Below, piece by piece: positions 31,570 to 53,530 of a stretch of DNA of 64,000 nt. Position 1 is the stretch's first letter. The number at the start of each line of letters is the position of its first letter. Where the stretch lies: positions 1,860,001-1,924,000 of the forward strand of contig OX637798.1 of assembly GCA_951802425.1 (NCBI GenBank). Reading direction: 5' to 3'. The translations under genes and the position numbers were made by a program. Below the pieces are notes generated by a model. That model was not told the DNA's origin. It did no database searches and saw nothing but the letters and a program-made list of their open reading frames with translations. The stretch comes from Clavaria fumosa. Lineage: Eukaryota > Basidiomycota > Agaricomycetes > Agaricales > Clavariaceae.

Positions 31570-32630
31570 GGGCTTGTTCGTTGTTCCTGAAAGCTGATGC
31601 CACTAATTTACTTCTCGTAATACGTACTGTTTGCTAGCGAAACAACAGAATGAATTGTACCAGACTTTCGCGGCCGCTAGGCAGGCGCGCTCCATATTGA
31701 AGGTTCATTAGCAATGGCCATAAAGCGTTCTTATTCAAAGGCAGCCCTTCGTGGCGCGAGCTCCCGGGCAGACAGAGAGGGAGAATTAAAAACGCTGGGC
31801 GCCTGTGGCTTTTCGTATCTCTCTCTTCTCTGTCTGTCCTGGCGTTTCATGAACGCGATTAGGGCTCACTGAGCTGTTATCCTGGCAACAGCATGATCTC
31901 TCGAGACCTCGGGGCCTTCACCGTCGCTGGTAGGCCTTACCTACCTCCGGTGCCGCCCGAGCCACCGACTCTGGACCTCTCCGAGCCAGAGAACGTCCCC
32001 CTTAGCTAACCCCCTCTTGCTGAGTGGGACGAGCTGTCAGGGTTACGGCATATCTTCCTATTCTTCTCCATGTATTCCAGCCGTGTCCCGAAAATGGTCC
32101 TGTAGTATGAAACCACCATGTGTTATTTGACGGCGCTCTGCCCCATCAGCAACGGCAACCGACAGCCAGACGAGACAATCACTGGTGGGCTGGTCAGATC
32201 GGGGCTTGGATCAATCAGAATTTCGCCAGACGCAGTCACATTCACGGAAGATGTTGAAGCAGTGGTATGATAGGTTGTACCCGTGCATTCAAACTTGAGG
32301 GATCGTAAGGTGATTTTGGTCTGGTTTTGTGTTGGAGGACCTCTCCAACGGTGACAATCGGGGGCTGGCTGTGTACCTCGGTCTCCACAGCGCAAGGACC
32401 AGCTTTGAAGGTGATACGTTGGTGAGTTGTTATCTTCTACGTCGTCCTGCTACGCATTAGGACAGGCTAATTGCTTGCTACAAACGAAAACGTAATCGCC
32501 GCCTATACACAACATTTCATTCTGGAAAGAAGCGAACAGCAAGGCGAGAATGGAAGGAGGGGAGGAGGGAACAGGTACCCCACTATAGTACAGCTTCTCT
32601 GATTTCTATTTCTCGAATACCGTGTTGTGT
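31570..32630. other. Gene-free interval
   Basis: No gene is supported. A 90-codon minus frame (32123-32395) was seen but has no family features. Several rare-cutter-like GC-rich motifs occur near 31670-31690. Confidence 0.5.
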
Positions 32631-34184
<1,554 letters not shown>

Positions 34185-34260
34185 GATTGCGACGAGGATG
34201 GGAGATGCGAAGGAGAAGGCGACGGAGGGGGAGAAGGCTCCTGTGTCGGTTTATATCGGA
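34185..34260 (-). promoter_or_regulatory. gpd core promoter
   Basis: On the gpd strand a TATA box ATATAAA (34256-34250) is followed by a long pyrimidine-rich stretch (about 34240-34195) just before the ATG, a layout typical of strongly expressed fungal housekeeping genes. Confidence 0.7.
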
Positions 34261-35332
34261 TCGGATGACACAATTCACGGCGAAAGTTGCCATATATGGA
34301 CATTTCCTCCCAAATATGTCCGATGCACGTGCGATGATACCACCTGGTATCAGGGGGAAACATTGGATTTCAGCCTGTCCCGATACACCAGCTCAGTGAG
34401 ACGATTGGCGAGAACCCTCTCACACATGTCCAAGAAGGTTGATAGATGCCATGTACAGCCAAAGGGTCTCGTCTTCACGTTCCTCATCTCCTACCTGCTG
34501 GTAAATAATGACAGTCCACTGGCATGGGCGTCTCTGTCTGTGTCCCACGTTTGCAACTAAATTATGCCTGTATTGGGTACACTAGTCACTTTTTAAACGC
34601 GTATGGAGGAAGGACTGTCAAGATCAACTGAAATACCGCGTAATATACCCCTCGTTCCTTGGAGCATATGTGCCCGATTGGCGGACGCGTAGCTTCTAGC
34701 GTCAGCCTGAGCAGGTTTCGTGGTGACTATTTTGTCAGAGCGCACAGCATCCGATAACCCCGTCAGTCTTGTTACGAGTGTCCGGGGTGAAAGGTCGGCA
34801 ATGCAGACGAATCGTCGTCGTGACTCGCGAGACTTGGTAGCCAAGGTGAAAAGCAGCAACCGTGAATAAGAAAAAGGTCGTCGCTACGGTTGGGATTACG
34901 AAATTCACCAAATTAAGAAAGTCACGCGATCTTCTCGACCACGTGATGATCGATGTCCTTGTTCCCGTTCCGGTGCAACGCGGACAACAATGCGGCTACG
35001 ATGGTTCCACTCAAAGGCCACCACCCTTCCATTCCTTTCTTTCGGAACGTTGTCGCTCATCGCCTTAACTACAAAAGACGGCCTCTATCTTAAAACGTGG
35101 CTTTTTTTCTTGCTTGTTCTTAACCACCACCGCCAACCCCAAGCGCGTTGTCCAGCCGCTCCTCCTCTCCATCTCTTTCTCTCTAGCATCCCTTTCTCTG
35201 ACGCTCACTCGGTGGCGGGTACCACCCTTACTTCTACTCGCAGTCAACTGGTTGTCCGCTCTTTTTTGATCTCCATCTCATTTTCACATCTTGGTTCTCC
35301 TCTCCTCGGAATATCTGATATTGCTTGCGGGG
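34261..35332. other. Divergent intergenic region between gpd and the next gene
   Basis: No supported gene. A pyrimidine-rich run (about 35125-35205) upstream of 35333 is a likely transcription start area for the plus-strand gene. Confidence 0.5.
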
Positions 35333-36450
35333 ATGCTTCCCACTCGCGGATGTGAGTGCATCGAGTGTCAAAGTCGTAGCTACAACCAACGTTGATGGCG
35401 ACACAGATGTCTTCATTGGCCTCAACATGATCCGAATCCTGTCTATCGTTGCGCTCCTGCTGGTGTTCGCCAGCAGCATCGTCGTGATGGTGAACGATAT
35501 TCGGACCTATAATCGCTTCATACAGGCAGGCCTGCAGGTACAACCTAATGGCAGCGCATATGCCAACTCGACGGACTCATCGGCATCGCTATCATCTTCC
35601 GGCGATCGGTACATTCTGTGCGTTCGCCCCGTTTGTTTGCTTTTTTTTGTCAAGGGTCACAATTGCTCACTCCTTGTTCTCTGGCCTTGTAGTGACAGCA
35701 CCGTGCCCAATCAGCCTGCCGGCGTGTTTTGGGCGGTTCTAAATCGTCTGTTGATCATCGGCCAGACCGTCGTTCTCTTGTTCTCCGAGGTCGGCTGGCC
35801 GTCACGTCTGTTCGAGAACTATTTCCCGGTGTTAGGGAAAGACTTCGGCTTGGGCGCTGCTGGCGTGATCCAGTGCCTGTGAGTGTAAACAGTTCCGTTG
35901 CACTAGACTTGGGAACCAACTTGATTCCTCCCCCAGCATCGGCGCCGCCATCCTGTCGCACTACGTGGACGAGCTCTCGTTGGTGTCGGCATTCTTCCTG
36001 TTCTCGGTCGGGTGTGTGAACATCTTGGTGGGGCTGATCTGGCGCGAATCGGCGCGCGCGAAGCGTTCGGTCACGGACTGGCGTGAGTCGAAGAAGGACA
36101 CGCTCCCGAAAAACCTGAAGGACCTGCGCCCGATGGTGACGGGGAGCAGCCCGGCGTCTACGACGCGCGTGATGTCTCCGGCGCCGCCGTCGTTCCACTC
36201 GACGGGGAGGAGTATAGATGAGAAGATGGGCATACTTGATCCCGAGACGGCGCCGGCTGTCAAATGGGCTGGGTATGGCTTTGGGAGGCAGGGAGAGAAG
36301 GCGGCGGCGAATAAAGGTCAGCGGGAATTTTTCGTGCCTTCCACGTACACACATTCTGACTTCTTCATTGGTTTAGGCTATTTGATCACGAAACCAGTTG
36401 AGGCCCTTCCGCGTTACTTCCCAAGACAAACACCTCCGAATCCCGAGTAA
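35333..36450 (+). CDS. Conserved basidiomycete four-helix-like membrane protein (DUF7598-like, 289 aa)
   Basis: Exons 35333-35351, 35407-35617, 35693-35878, 35937-36316 and 36377-36450 close in frame. The last 60-nt intron (GTCAGC...TTTAG) also reads through, so retention would add 20 residues. The protein begins YVFIGLNMIRILSIVALLL and has a second helix at RLLIIGQTVVLLFSEVGWP, a third at GVIQCLIGAAILS and a fourth at LVSAFFLFSVGCVNILVGL, then a hydrophilic tail. I recognise the pattern STVPNQPAGVFWAVLNR from conserved Agaricomycete membrane proteins, which I believe are filed as DUF7598; the function is unknown. The start fits a 19-nt first exon, which is the least certain part. Confidence 0.72.
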
Positions 36451-36550
36451 AGTAATGGACATGATGACCTAGTTTCCTCTAGCATTCAAAGCACACAATG
36501 TACACTAGTATGAGATTGTCATCGTTTATGCATCAGAAATCCTGCTCCTG

Positions 36551-36600
36551 TTGAGTCACGTGAGATGGCCTTTTTACGACACGTGTCGACACGTAGAATT
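36551..36600 (+). promoter_or_regulatory. CACGTG-type sites upstream of LHS1
   Basis: A TCACGTGA palindrome at about 36556 and an ACACGTGTCGACACGT cluster at about 36579-36594 lie 75-120 bp before the ATG. They are E-box-like sites for bHLH/bZIP factors; a link to the unfolded protein response is a guess. Confidence 0.4.
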
Positions 36601-36670
36601 GGCCTCCTGCTCCCTTGATAGAATTACTTTAGATGCTTGCTGGTCCTCGCTTATTATCGCAGCAACCGTT

Positions 36671-39600
36671 ATGCGCTCTTTCTTCTCTTTTACGCTGCTC
36701 TCGCTCTCATGCTTATTGCTGCCTCAATCTGTACTTGCCTCAGTGCTCGCAATCGACTATGGAACCGATTGGATGAAGGCATCCCTTATGAAGCCAGGGG
36801 TGCCATTCGACGTCCTACTGAACAAAGACTCAAAACGCAAGATACAGTCTTCGGTTGCATGGAAGGGAATGGAGAGATTATTTGGCACAGATGCCTTCAA
36901 CCTAGTATGCGCCATGTCCCTCGGTTGTCGGCCTTACCTTTGCTGATGACAATGTGTCACCGTTCAGGCTTCTCGATTCCCTGAGGACTCCTTCTCGTAT
37001 CTCAAACCCATCCTTGCAACACCAATTAATTCAGACGCGGTCTCGTTCTACGGAACCATCTCCACAGCTGTCACCACGCCCAGTCATCGACAGACCGTCG
37101 CGCTACGGCGTCCAGACGAGACGACGTGGTCCGTAGAGGAGCTCGTCGCGATGCAGCTCGCGTACGTGCGCGACCTCGCAGACGCCGTAGGCAGTGGAGG
37201 AGGCGCTGGCGAGCGCCGCACTCCACATGATGTCGTGCTCACGGTGCCCGCGCACTTCACACATTTCCAGCGCGACGCGCTCGCGGACGCGGTGGAGATG
37301 GCAGGGATGCGCACGCTCGCGCTGGTGAGCGACGGTGCGGCGGTCGCGCTCAACTACGCGATGACGCGCGCGTTCGGGCCCGAGCCGGAGTACCATGTCG
37401 TGTACGACGTGGGCGCCTCGGGTGTGCATGCGAGCGTGGTGAGCTTCGTCGCCCCTGCCGGGAAAGGCACGACGGTCACTGTTCTGGGTGTTGGGTGGGA
37501 CCTCGTTGCTGGTGGGACGGAGCTGGATCGGCGGCTGAGGGAGATTTTGGTGGAGAGCTTCGTTGCTAAACATAGGCGGGACGTCCGTTCCGACAAGAAG
37601 GCTATGGCGAAACTCTGGAAGGAGAGTGGGCGGGTCAAGGCGATTTTGAGCGCGAACACGGATGCCGTCGCAAATGTTGGGTCATGGTTGTCTCAGACTT
37701 GCACTTGGCTCATGTTGTTCATTCACTTTCAGATTGAAAGCCTCGCATTCGACATCGACTTCAGAGCAAAGGTCACACGGCGGGCGTTCGAAGACGCTTG
37801 TGCTGATCTTAAACCACGATTCATTCAACCCATTTTGGACGCAGTACGCAAGGCAGGCCTCAAATTCGTATGTACCACCGGTTCTTTGTCTATTCCTACA
37901 CGGCTAAACAGAATACAGGAAGATATAAGTAGCGTCATTCTAACGGGAGGTGGCAGCCGGACGCCCATGGTCCAAGCTGCTGTCAAAGCAGCCGTCGGCG
38001 AGTGCGTACTCCGTCTTACACCTGTCGCTTTGCCCATCATATCGACGCAAATTGTTCGTTCTGCCGTGCAGGAACAAGATCGCGCAGAACGTGAACGCGG
38101 ACGAAGCAGCCGTGCTGGGCGCTGCGTTTTACGGCGCAAGCATCAGTCGACAGTTCCGCACCAAGGAGATCAAGCTGGTGGACATGGCGGCGTACGACGT
38201 GCAGGCGTCATACTTTGCCGCGGCGAGCGCGGCGGACGTGCGCCCGAGGACGATCAACACGGTGATCTTCCCTGCGGGTAGCAAGACGGGCACGAAGAAG
38301 ACGCTCACGTTTAAGCGTAAGGAGGACTTTTCGGTCTGGTTAGAATACAAGCAGCCGCCTCTTCCGTGAGTGGGATTGCCCTCTCTCTGAGAGGCTCTCG
38401 TGGCTGATGGTTGCGCAAAGTGGGTTCCCAACGACGATCTTAGAGGCTAAGATCAGCGGCGTGGCTGAGGCCCTGACGAATTTGACGAATATGGGCGCGA
38501 TCGACCCCGTGATCAAGGCCAATGTCTCGTTTTCCGAGTCCGGATTCGTGTCAATACAGGATGCGGTCGCCTTTGGGGAGGTGGAAGTCGACTCTTTCGT
38601 CGGTACGTCCTTCCTCTTGTGTGCAAAGTTCTGGTCATTTGTTGACAAGGGAATTCTCGGCGAACCTAGAAAAATTGAAGGGCTTCTTTGGCGGCGCCGA
38701 TGCTGTACCATCTGAAGACAAGGACGACGACGACGACGATGATGATGATGGTGAAGATGATGACGGCGCAGAAAAGGAATCGTCCGCCGACAATGATGCC
38801 GTGCAGGTTCCGCTGTCAACCACCCCGGCCGCCGAAGCTGAGAAACCGGAAATATCGTCAAGCACGATAAAGCTGGACACTGAGATCAAATTCGCGGGCG
38901 TGCCGCCGCTGGACGTCACTGAGAAGCGGGAAGCGCGCGACAGGTCTGTCTGTCCACGTGGCTATTTCATCCTTTTTAGCTGTTTGTTCATGGGCTGGTT
39001 TCACTCTTAAATTCTGGTAGGCTGCGAGCTGTAGACCGCGAGGAGTTGCTTAAACAACGGAGGGAAGAAGCTCGGAATACCCTAGAAGCCTATCTTTACC
39101 GAGTCAGAGATCTATTAGACGACCCCAGTGATGAGACGCCGTTCAAGAAGTGCTCCCAACCGGAAGAGAGAGAGGCGATCAGTGAGAAGGTGGAGGAGAC
39201 TGTGGCGTGGTTGCACAACAAGGGTGATCTAGCAGAGACTTCGCAACTTTATGATAAGCGAAATGTCATCGAGTATGTGGTCCATCTATTTCCTTTTCAT
39301 GCTTATCAAGCCTTTCTCATTTAGGACTCTCGAGCGACCAATCATTCACCGATACCAAGAAATTGAAGCTTTCCCACAGGCACTCAATAACAGTCAGATG
39401 TGGAATTGGAGCACGAGGATATTCCTCACCGAAGCATATCAAAATCTGACTGAAGAGGAGAAAACAGGTGCGCCGTCCAAATGGACGCGCGAGGAGCTGG
39501 GTGCGCTGGAAAAAACATTACGGGAGCACGAGCAATGGCTGAACGAGTGGGTGGAGAAGCAGAAGTCTGTCAAGATGAACGAGGACCCCGTGATTGAGAC

Positions 39601-39883
39601 TACGGAGATGAAGGCGCGAGCGAAGACGTTGGAGGTGCATCTGCAGAAACTGGTGAAGCGGAAGATACGGAAGCCGAGGCAGCCGACGAGCACAAGCACA
39701 AGCACGACCGCGACCGCGACTAAGAGTGGAAGCGACCCTATGACTACGCCAAACTCCGCCGCGGAAGATGTTACAAGCAACGCTGGTGCTGGCGCCAAGG
39801 ATGAGATGGAGGGCATGGAAGGGATCTTTGCCAAATCCAAGCCACCGAGTCCACCGCCTGCTGATAAACATGATGAGCTGTAA
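36671..39883 (+). CDS. LHS1: ER Hsp70-family chaperone / nucleotide exchange factor LHS1 (GRP170), 906 aa
   Basis: Nine exons close in frame: 36671-36904, 36968-37675, 37733-37867, 37919-38001, 38072-38365, 38421-38602, 38670-38943, 39021-39272 and 39325-39883. A signal peptide (FFSFTLLSLSCLLLPQSVLA) precedes the Hsp70 ATPase fold (VLAIDYGTDWMKASL, phosphate motif VVYDVGASGVHASVV, adenosine motif VILTGGGSRTPMVQ). A substrate-binding part with a long acidic loop (run of D about residues 560-580) and a helical C-terminal domain follow; the protein ends in HDEL, the fungal ER retention signal. LHS1 proteins help Kar2/BiP exchange nucleotide and translocate proteins. Length and layout fit the family. 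Confidence 0.93.
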
Positions 39884-40158
39884 CTCAGCAGCCAGTAATG
39901 CTGATCTAATTTATTGTACTTTACTCTCCGTTGTCGGCGTTGCCGTCGTTGTGGCCGTCGTTACATTATTGCAGAACAATCTAAATATGGCAACCGCAAG
40001 CTGTGATGCGACACTGCTCAACCTTGTGGGGCTTCCAGTGCATTGCTCAGCCATCGAGTACCGCCTCAAGTACATCAGGCCGTGCGACACGCAAGCTTGC
40101 ATAAAATTCTCCTTCTCTTCAGGATAGACCCCTTTGTCGTCGCTAGATTGGTCAGCCA

Positions 40159-43100
40159 ATGTCGACAAGCAGCTATCGAAGTCAAGCGCAAGAGAAGAGG
40201 ATATCAAAATATCGGGTCGCAGAGGAGGATCTCTATAGGTATTTCTTCTGTCTAATGCCACTCTGGAATTTGACGTTCTGGAACCTATTGCTGACATCTT
40301 TGCCTCAACAGCTATGTCTTCCGTGTAGCGTGCGTCTGTGCAAATTGCCTCCTTGTCCGGGTCAAGCGCTTACTTCATGTTCACACAGCTACCTAGCCCA
40401 CATTTTGCGTCCGCCGCAGCCGAAGCCTACTGAACTCCGGGCACCCAGTCCCGAGATCCGGGAAAAGGAACACCGCCGATCTAATGTCTCGGGCGCTCTC
40501 TCGAGTTCCATCTTGTCGATCGCAGATGTATTCAGTATGCATGGCCAGAAGACCGTCAAGTTCCCAGAGAAACTACTCAAGGTTCTGGAGCACAAGTTGC
40601 AAGACATCGCCATGGGCAAGGATTCTTCGTGCGCCTTCTGTTCTTCTATTCCAAGCTTTATTCCTGTCCTCTTACCCTGGCGCGTGATCAGCTATCAAGA
40701 CCAGCTCGTCCGGCGGACCATGGCCGTCTTCTACGGCCAGTTCCAAAACGATTCCTTCAAGCGCCAGATGAAAGAAAACCGCAAGATCGAAGAGCTCATC
40801 CTCATGTTCGCTACCCACGCCACCGGCGTGCTCAAGAAGGAGCCGTCACTGGCTGGGGATGGCTGGAAGATCGAGCTCAACAACCAGATTGCGCAGTTCG
40901 TGAAGCTTCTCCGCGAGAGTTTACGAGGTATCACCCTTGTGCCCGCCGAGCTCCACACGCGGTTAGACTCCTATTACACCAAGCTGGCGATAACCACGTC
41001 CCCATCGGCGATGACGTACAGCGATTCGGGATACGACTCCAGTTCGACGCACAGAGATCGTGATTCTGTGTCTACCCCGCCTTTGCCCAGCGGAAACATC
41101 GCGGATATGCCCTTGGTGCGGACCGCCGCCCAACTCTTCAAAATGTCCGAATCCACGGCACAGAGGGAGATTGATCAGATTAAGCAGGTGTCCACTCAGA
41201 AGGTGGGAGCTCCGGTTTTCATGTCCTCTGAATTTGTATAAAATTGACCCGGCTTTGGTCCAGGCTGCATTATGCGACCTCAAGGTAAGTCACAAGACGA
41301 ATGAGGAAGGAAAAATGAGCTGACGAGAGATCCGAAAGACTTGCCTTAAGAACATCAACGTCGGAGCGCCATTTCCTGGTCGAAGAGATGATTTCAGTAG
41401 CGAGGAGGCATGGCAAAGCTGGAGATCGGCGGAGACGTCACAACTTTCCACACTCATTTTGTCTCTGCTCAAGCAAAAGCCCGAACTTGCCAAGTCACAA
41501 CTTTCGGATAGCTTCCCACCGAGCCCTCAGCCAGGTACTCGACCGTTATCCACCTATTGTCCAATCGGGTCTCGGCCAAAGTCGGTGTCAGTAGCCAGCC
41601 GGCGATCGGTGCTCTTGGTAGGAGCTAACAATTACTATGCGGAAGATCAGCAGCAATTCAACGGAGTCGAGTATGACGATGACGACGTTCAGTCTAGCCT
41701 CAGCTTCACTTACATCCCGCCCAATTCCAAAAAGTACTACAAGCGGCTGTTGGAGTCTTGCTTGATCGCCGATTTGGAAATCATGCTCAGCCCGGAAGTC
41801 GATGACAACGATGAAGTCTCGTTGGGGATCTTGTCACCTGGGCATCTTGAGCTCCTGAATGAGTGTGCGCTAAGGTGGCGGATAGGACAACCGTATCGTG
41901 TCGCTTGCTTCCTGGACCTCGTCAAATTTTTCTATGAGCGAAATGACGTCCCCGTAGAGTGCATCCCAGAAGCTCTACAGAACGTCACGAAGGTTCTCGA
42001 GGAAGCGGAGCTTTTAAAATGGCCCATACAAGATGTAAGCCGTTTCCTTATCTTCTCTAAAGTCACCATTCTGATAATCCCCCCTTCGTCGATCCTTGTT
42101 ACTCTCCGAACAGGCTGAATACCTAGGGACTATCTACGCCGGCATTTTAAACGTCTTCCTGTCAGGCCTGTATCATGCAATGGATCTGCTACCCAACGTC
42201 AAGCCGTCACAGCTGGAGCCGATGCTGCTGGTGTTGAACCACGTGCAGGGCAGCGGCCTGCTGGAGATGTTTCGTGTGGACATGCGTAGCCGCGTGAGGG
42301 AGGTGCAGGAACAAGTACGCAAAGTGGCTGCCCGTGGTTATGACAGCGCGTTCCAGGCACTGCAGGCTGCCCCGGGAGTAAATCGTGCTCTGCCGCTGCT
42401 GTTAATGACAGACGAGATCGAAAAGTCTGCTAAGACCTTGGACAAGAGATTCGCAGACCCTTTACTTGGGCGAGTAATTTTTTTCTTTTCTTATTTATGA
42501 GGAATCGTTTTGTTATGGTGCCGATTGATCTTTTTCTAATTCGAGCGTCTTTGCTCTTCACAGACTAATTGACATCGTCGCTTTGTTCGTCGGGGTGCAA
42601 ATCCCGTGCTTCTTTGCTGACCTGCAGGCTTCGGGGAAGCGTTTGTCCGAATCCTCTACGAATGGGCCAACTCCCGACGTCCCGATTCAAGACATATTTG
42701 CTCTGTATCGACGAGCAAAGGTGCTGATGTCAATGCACGAGGCATTTTGTCCAAGGTTTTTTCCACTATATATGCATCCATCATTTGCTCATATCTGTCT
42801 TGTGTAGCTTTCAGCTAGACTTCAACGCCGCGTCATTTTTCGAACCATACGTTCTTCAGTGGCTCGTTAGTACAGACGACAAGACGACTCAATGGGTGCA
42901 AGCTGTGAGTGCCAGGCTGACGATCTTTATCGTTCAATTTAACACCCCTTTCCTTTACTACAGGCTATAGCCGCAGACAAGGTCGGGTCTTCTTACTACT
43001 CAGAGTTCCTATCCAGTCTGACGATTATCTGCAGTTTGAAAGCGAGGGGACGGAGGGCCACAGCTCTTCCGTTGTCGATTTATTCGACTCATTACGCAGC

Positions 43101-45217
43101 CCCATCGCTGTGTTACAAGACTTGGAATGGTCAGACCCTTATCAAGAAGCACGCTTCTACACATCTCTCTCTAAGGTAAGGGCGCATATTTCTTTCGGTA
43201 GAAGGAAACGCGCCAACCGCTATTTTCTTGTTCCTCGCGGTAATCTGCAGACTATCGCTAAAGCGCTTGAGCAATATTGCCGGAGTGTCGAAGAATTGTT
43301 TATGGCAGAAATGTACCCTCGGCCGTCCGAATTCTTACAGCCGCAGCGATCGTCCGCCTGGATCGAAAAGGCACGGATGTTGACAATACCCGGCGAGAAG
43401 AAAGTGGAGCCGTTCAACTTTCAGCCTCAGTCCTGCGTCAAGCTCAATAACGTCGAGGCTGCCCGAAAACTGCTGGACAACATGTATAATGAGATGCAGG
43501 CGGATAAGATGGCTACCGTCATTGAAAATCACGGCCCTGCGGTTCCCGACAAAGTGGAGAAACCGCGTTTTCTGTTCACGGTCAAGGTCTCCCTGGCAGA
43601 GGGTTTGGTGCCTCTTGACAGTAATCCTTCGTCTAAATTGGACACGTTCGTGACGCTTAGTGATGAGGAGGGCTATCGGCTAGCAAAGACCCGGACCATC
43701 TACGAGACTTTGAACCCTCGTTGTAAGTTGTTAATTTTTTTCTTCCCTTTCCCCTCCTAACTTCTGTGACATAAGGGGACGAGACGTTTGACATATCAGT
43801 GGACAAGGCATTATGGCTGATGGTCAGCGTCCGAGATCGCGCCTTGGTTGGCAAGCACGACACTATTGGTCGAGGATACCTCTGTCTGGACCCGCGGCGT
43901 TATGGCGACTTTCTTGCGCACGACCTTTGGCTCGACTTGGACACTCAAGGCCGAATCTTGATACGTGTCAGCATGGAAGGCGAAAAGGACGATATCCAAT
44001 TCTACTTCGGACGGGCGTTCCGGTCGCTCAAGCGAGCGGAAGGGGACATGCTGCGCATCTTCATCGACAAGGTGATGTGGTGCCACGTGCACCCTATCCA
44101 CTCTGCTTTCTAAACTGATTTTGTATGCATGACAGATGTCCCCGTTCATCCGCCAATGCATCTCGAGGAATGTCCTAAAGACGTTGATCAAGACTGGTGG
44201 TATTGCTTTGGACTACAACAAAGCCCTGGGCAACATGACGGCATTCTATCGTCAGGCCCTCGGCTCGTCTGCAGGCGAAGTGCAGATTCCTCTTCCTCAG
44301 GAGGAGAAGCCGCGCGTGCGCCCTGAAGAGCTGTCCGACGTCGAGATTGAGCAAGCCATTGTGCCCTTGTTTGACTACTTCGACGCAAACCTTCAGACGC
44401 TCAACACCTTCCTCAGCGATACCGCGAAGGAGATGGTCATGACTCGTGTATGGAAGGAGGTATTGGTCGTCATTGAGGATCTGTTGATACCTCCTTTATC
44501 GGAGATATCGAGTGACATGAAGCCGCTGAGCGACAAGGAGGTAGATATTGTGTTTAAGTGGTTGAAGGTGAGTTCCCCGCCGTGTTGGCAGTCGAGTTCG
44601 CGTTGTCCTCTGACGTCGTATACCCAGTTCTTGCGTGACTACTTCCACGCTGGCGGAGAAGGTCCCGTTCCGTTGGAGGCGTTAACAAACCAAAAGTACC
44701 GTGACGTCCTTTCGATCCGTTTGTATTACGACTGGCACACGTGAGCCACCGCCCCGTTACCTGCTCCACTCTGACTAACGGAATATGATTTCCAAGCGAT
44801 GCATTGATGGAGGAGTGCGTCCGCATGATGCAGGAATTTTTCCGCAGTGCGCCCTCCGCCAAGAAGCGTGCCAAGAGTGTGTACCAACAGCGAAACCTGG
44901 GCACCATAAAGGAGCGAAAAAGGGAGAAGAGACAAGAGAAAGAGAAAGATGTCTCGAATGGGGAGACGATAATGCGAATACTGAGAATGAGGTATGTCAT
45001 TTGTTCACTCAATGGACTTTTTTTTTCTTTTCAGTTTTTCATGTTCTCACGCGTTCTCTCGATCGTTAGGCCGAAGACGTCCGAATTTATCGCACAGCAA
45101 TTGCGAATCATGGCTGCCATGCGCACCGAGGAAGATAAGCGGCAGCAGGAAAACAAGCAACGTCGGTTGCAGCGTCCAGTCTCCCAAATGCCGCCCCCCA
45201 TGCCCTCAATACCGTGA
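40159..45217 (+). CDS. MUN-C2 domain protein of the Ync13/Git1 (Unc13-like) family, 1336 aa
   Basis: Seventeen exons close in frame: 40159-40238, 40312-40329, 40389-40628, 40692-41187, 41264-41284, 41339-42034, 42114-42469, 42564-42755, 42808-42904, 42964-42981, 43035-43175, 43251-43722, 43776-44071, 44136-44567, 44628-44740, 44797-44991 and 45070-45217. Residues about 500-780 resemble the first Munc13-homology region (EYLGTIYAGILNVF, FEPYVLQWLVS). A C2 domain spans about 888-1010 (FTVKVSLAEGLVPLD, TLNPRWDETFDISV), and a second Munc13-homology region follows (SPFIRQCISRNVLK, FDYFDANLQTLNTFL). Fission yeast Ync13 acts in exocytosis and cell-wall integrity at division sites. Two exons are only 18 nt and intron 7 is GC-AG. 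The 5' end might have a further exon. Confidence 0.88.
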
Positions 45218-46478
45218 CGAATGACTTCTTTTTTTTTCTTTTCTTTTTCCTGACGGCGTCTTTATCCTTGTTTTCCACGGGCCCACCGCAAATCCAATTT
45301 CGTTTGCATGGATAACGAACATTAGTAATACCTCATGTACATATAGCGACACGAATACACATCTACATGTATAGACTCTTGGTCCCGTTGTTCCAGAGCC
45401 TTTCGGGCTGTGAAACTTAACCGTGATAACAGTGATCACAGTACCAGGGCAGGAAATCCAAGAGACATGCAATTTTTTGCAGCGCTGGGTGATATATATA
45501 AACACCCCATTGCTCGACTTCGACCCACGGCTTCCAATCAAGAAGGGCAAGCGCGATCCGAAGTCAAAGGAGAACTCGATTCAGACTGTCAGCGCTGTCA
45601 GCCCTCAACGACATCAAAAGACGGATGAAAAGGAGAGGAGATTCGTCGCGTCCATACCAAAAAAACCAAGACAGACCACTCCCGCCAAAGCCGGTATTTA
45701 ATCCTAGCCTGCAGAGTGATGAGACCAACGTGCTGCGTCCATTCACGTGATCAAATGGACACGTGCAGGTCACACCATTCTTCGCGATTTCGAGTGTGTG
45801 CCGTACAGCAAGATGGATGATGGGAACAAACCGGCACTTTTTGAAATACAGATACATCTTTTTTTGTTGTTGTGATGAGTCGGTACCATTCGGAATGACG
45901 TGTCCCCCACCTTCGCCAGACTGACGCCATCTGAGGCAATCTAGTAACGGCAGTAGTTAAAGCAACGGACCCGACTGACGCGTCGAGTGATAACGATCAT
46001 TGTCGCTGACGAAGCGAAAGGAATGTCGGTGTGTTCACGCCGCACTCTGTGTGGTAGAGTGAACTGCGCCGTTGGCTAGTTCAGTCCGTCTCTTGTCCAA
46101 GGTAAACGCGCTCAGTAATATGTTATCACACGTTTTGGCATGTCATGTAACTTGGCAAAAAACGCCACTAAAATCAGACCATACGTAAGTAGATAAACCC
46201 GAAGTGCAGCCCTCGACGACGTTTTCTAGGTTTCCACAGTTCCACCCTATTACGCCACGACTGCATTATCGCCCTTCACATTTGAAATGCGATAGCAATT
46301 GCCATTTTCTTTGTCGGTTCAAATCCCAACGTAGTATCACGTGATGTTATTTTACCCAAATTAGGAAATGTCTCCTCATGAGTCATCAAATTCCCTTTTT
46401 ACCCCAAAAGGAGCTGAGCGAGGAAACTGGATAATAGAAAAAGACGAGCTCGCTCGTTCCTCATCTTCCCTTTCCACC
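45218..46478. other. Intergenic region before the ABC transporter gene
   Basis: No gene is supported. Paired CACGTG-type sites lie near 45745-45766. A T-arm-like GGTTCAAATCCC near 46318 has no cloverleaf around it. Confidence 0.5.
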
Positions 46479-53085
<6,607 letters not shown>

Positions 53086-53530
53086 GTTTTTGGAGGAGGA
53101 TCGTCTTCTTCGACGTTGGCCCCTTCGGGCTCGAGGCCAATGCGAACGGTTGAAAAGAGGAGGAAAGGATCTTGTTGGTATTAAAATCTTGTAATCTCAT
53201 TCCAGTCCAGAGATCAAATATGATATCCTGGTTCCATAGGGCTGTGCGAGAAAAAAGGGATCGGCACGTGCTCCGTCCATCCCGTGACGTGGCCGCTATC
53301 TAGCGACCCAGTGTGGGAACCTTAGGTGTGTATGTTTTTTGAATATAGCATGTGCATTTGTGTTGAGGTATCACTGTTTGGGGGGTGGACACCGGACATT
53401 TGAGTGGTACTATGTCCAGTGAAACCCCTGGTGCAACTGAATGATCCAGATTCAAGCGCGCATCAGTGTTTGTAATTGTATCTATCTAGGGTGCTGCACA
53501 CGGGGCCAACGATGCCAAGCGAGCAACTGC

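Noticed and set aside
32123..32395. 90-codon minus-strand frame downstream of gpd
   Set aside because: No start context, splice partner or family pattern was found.
46300..46335. tRNA-like T-arm GGTTCAAATCCC
   Set aside because: The flanking bases do not pair into a T-stem, and no acceptor, D or anticodon arm can be drawn.
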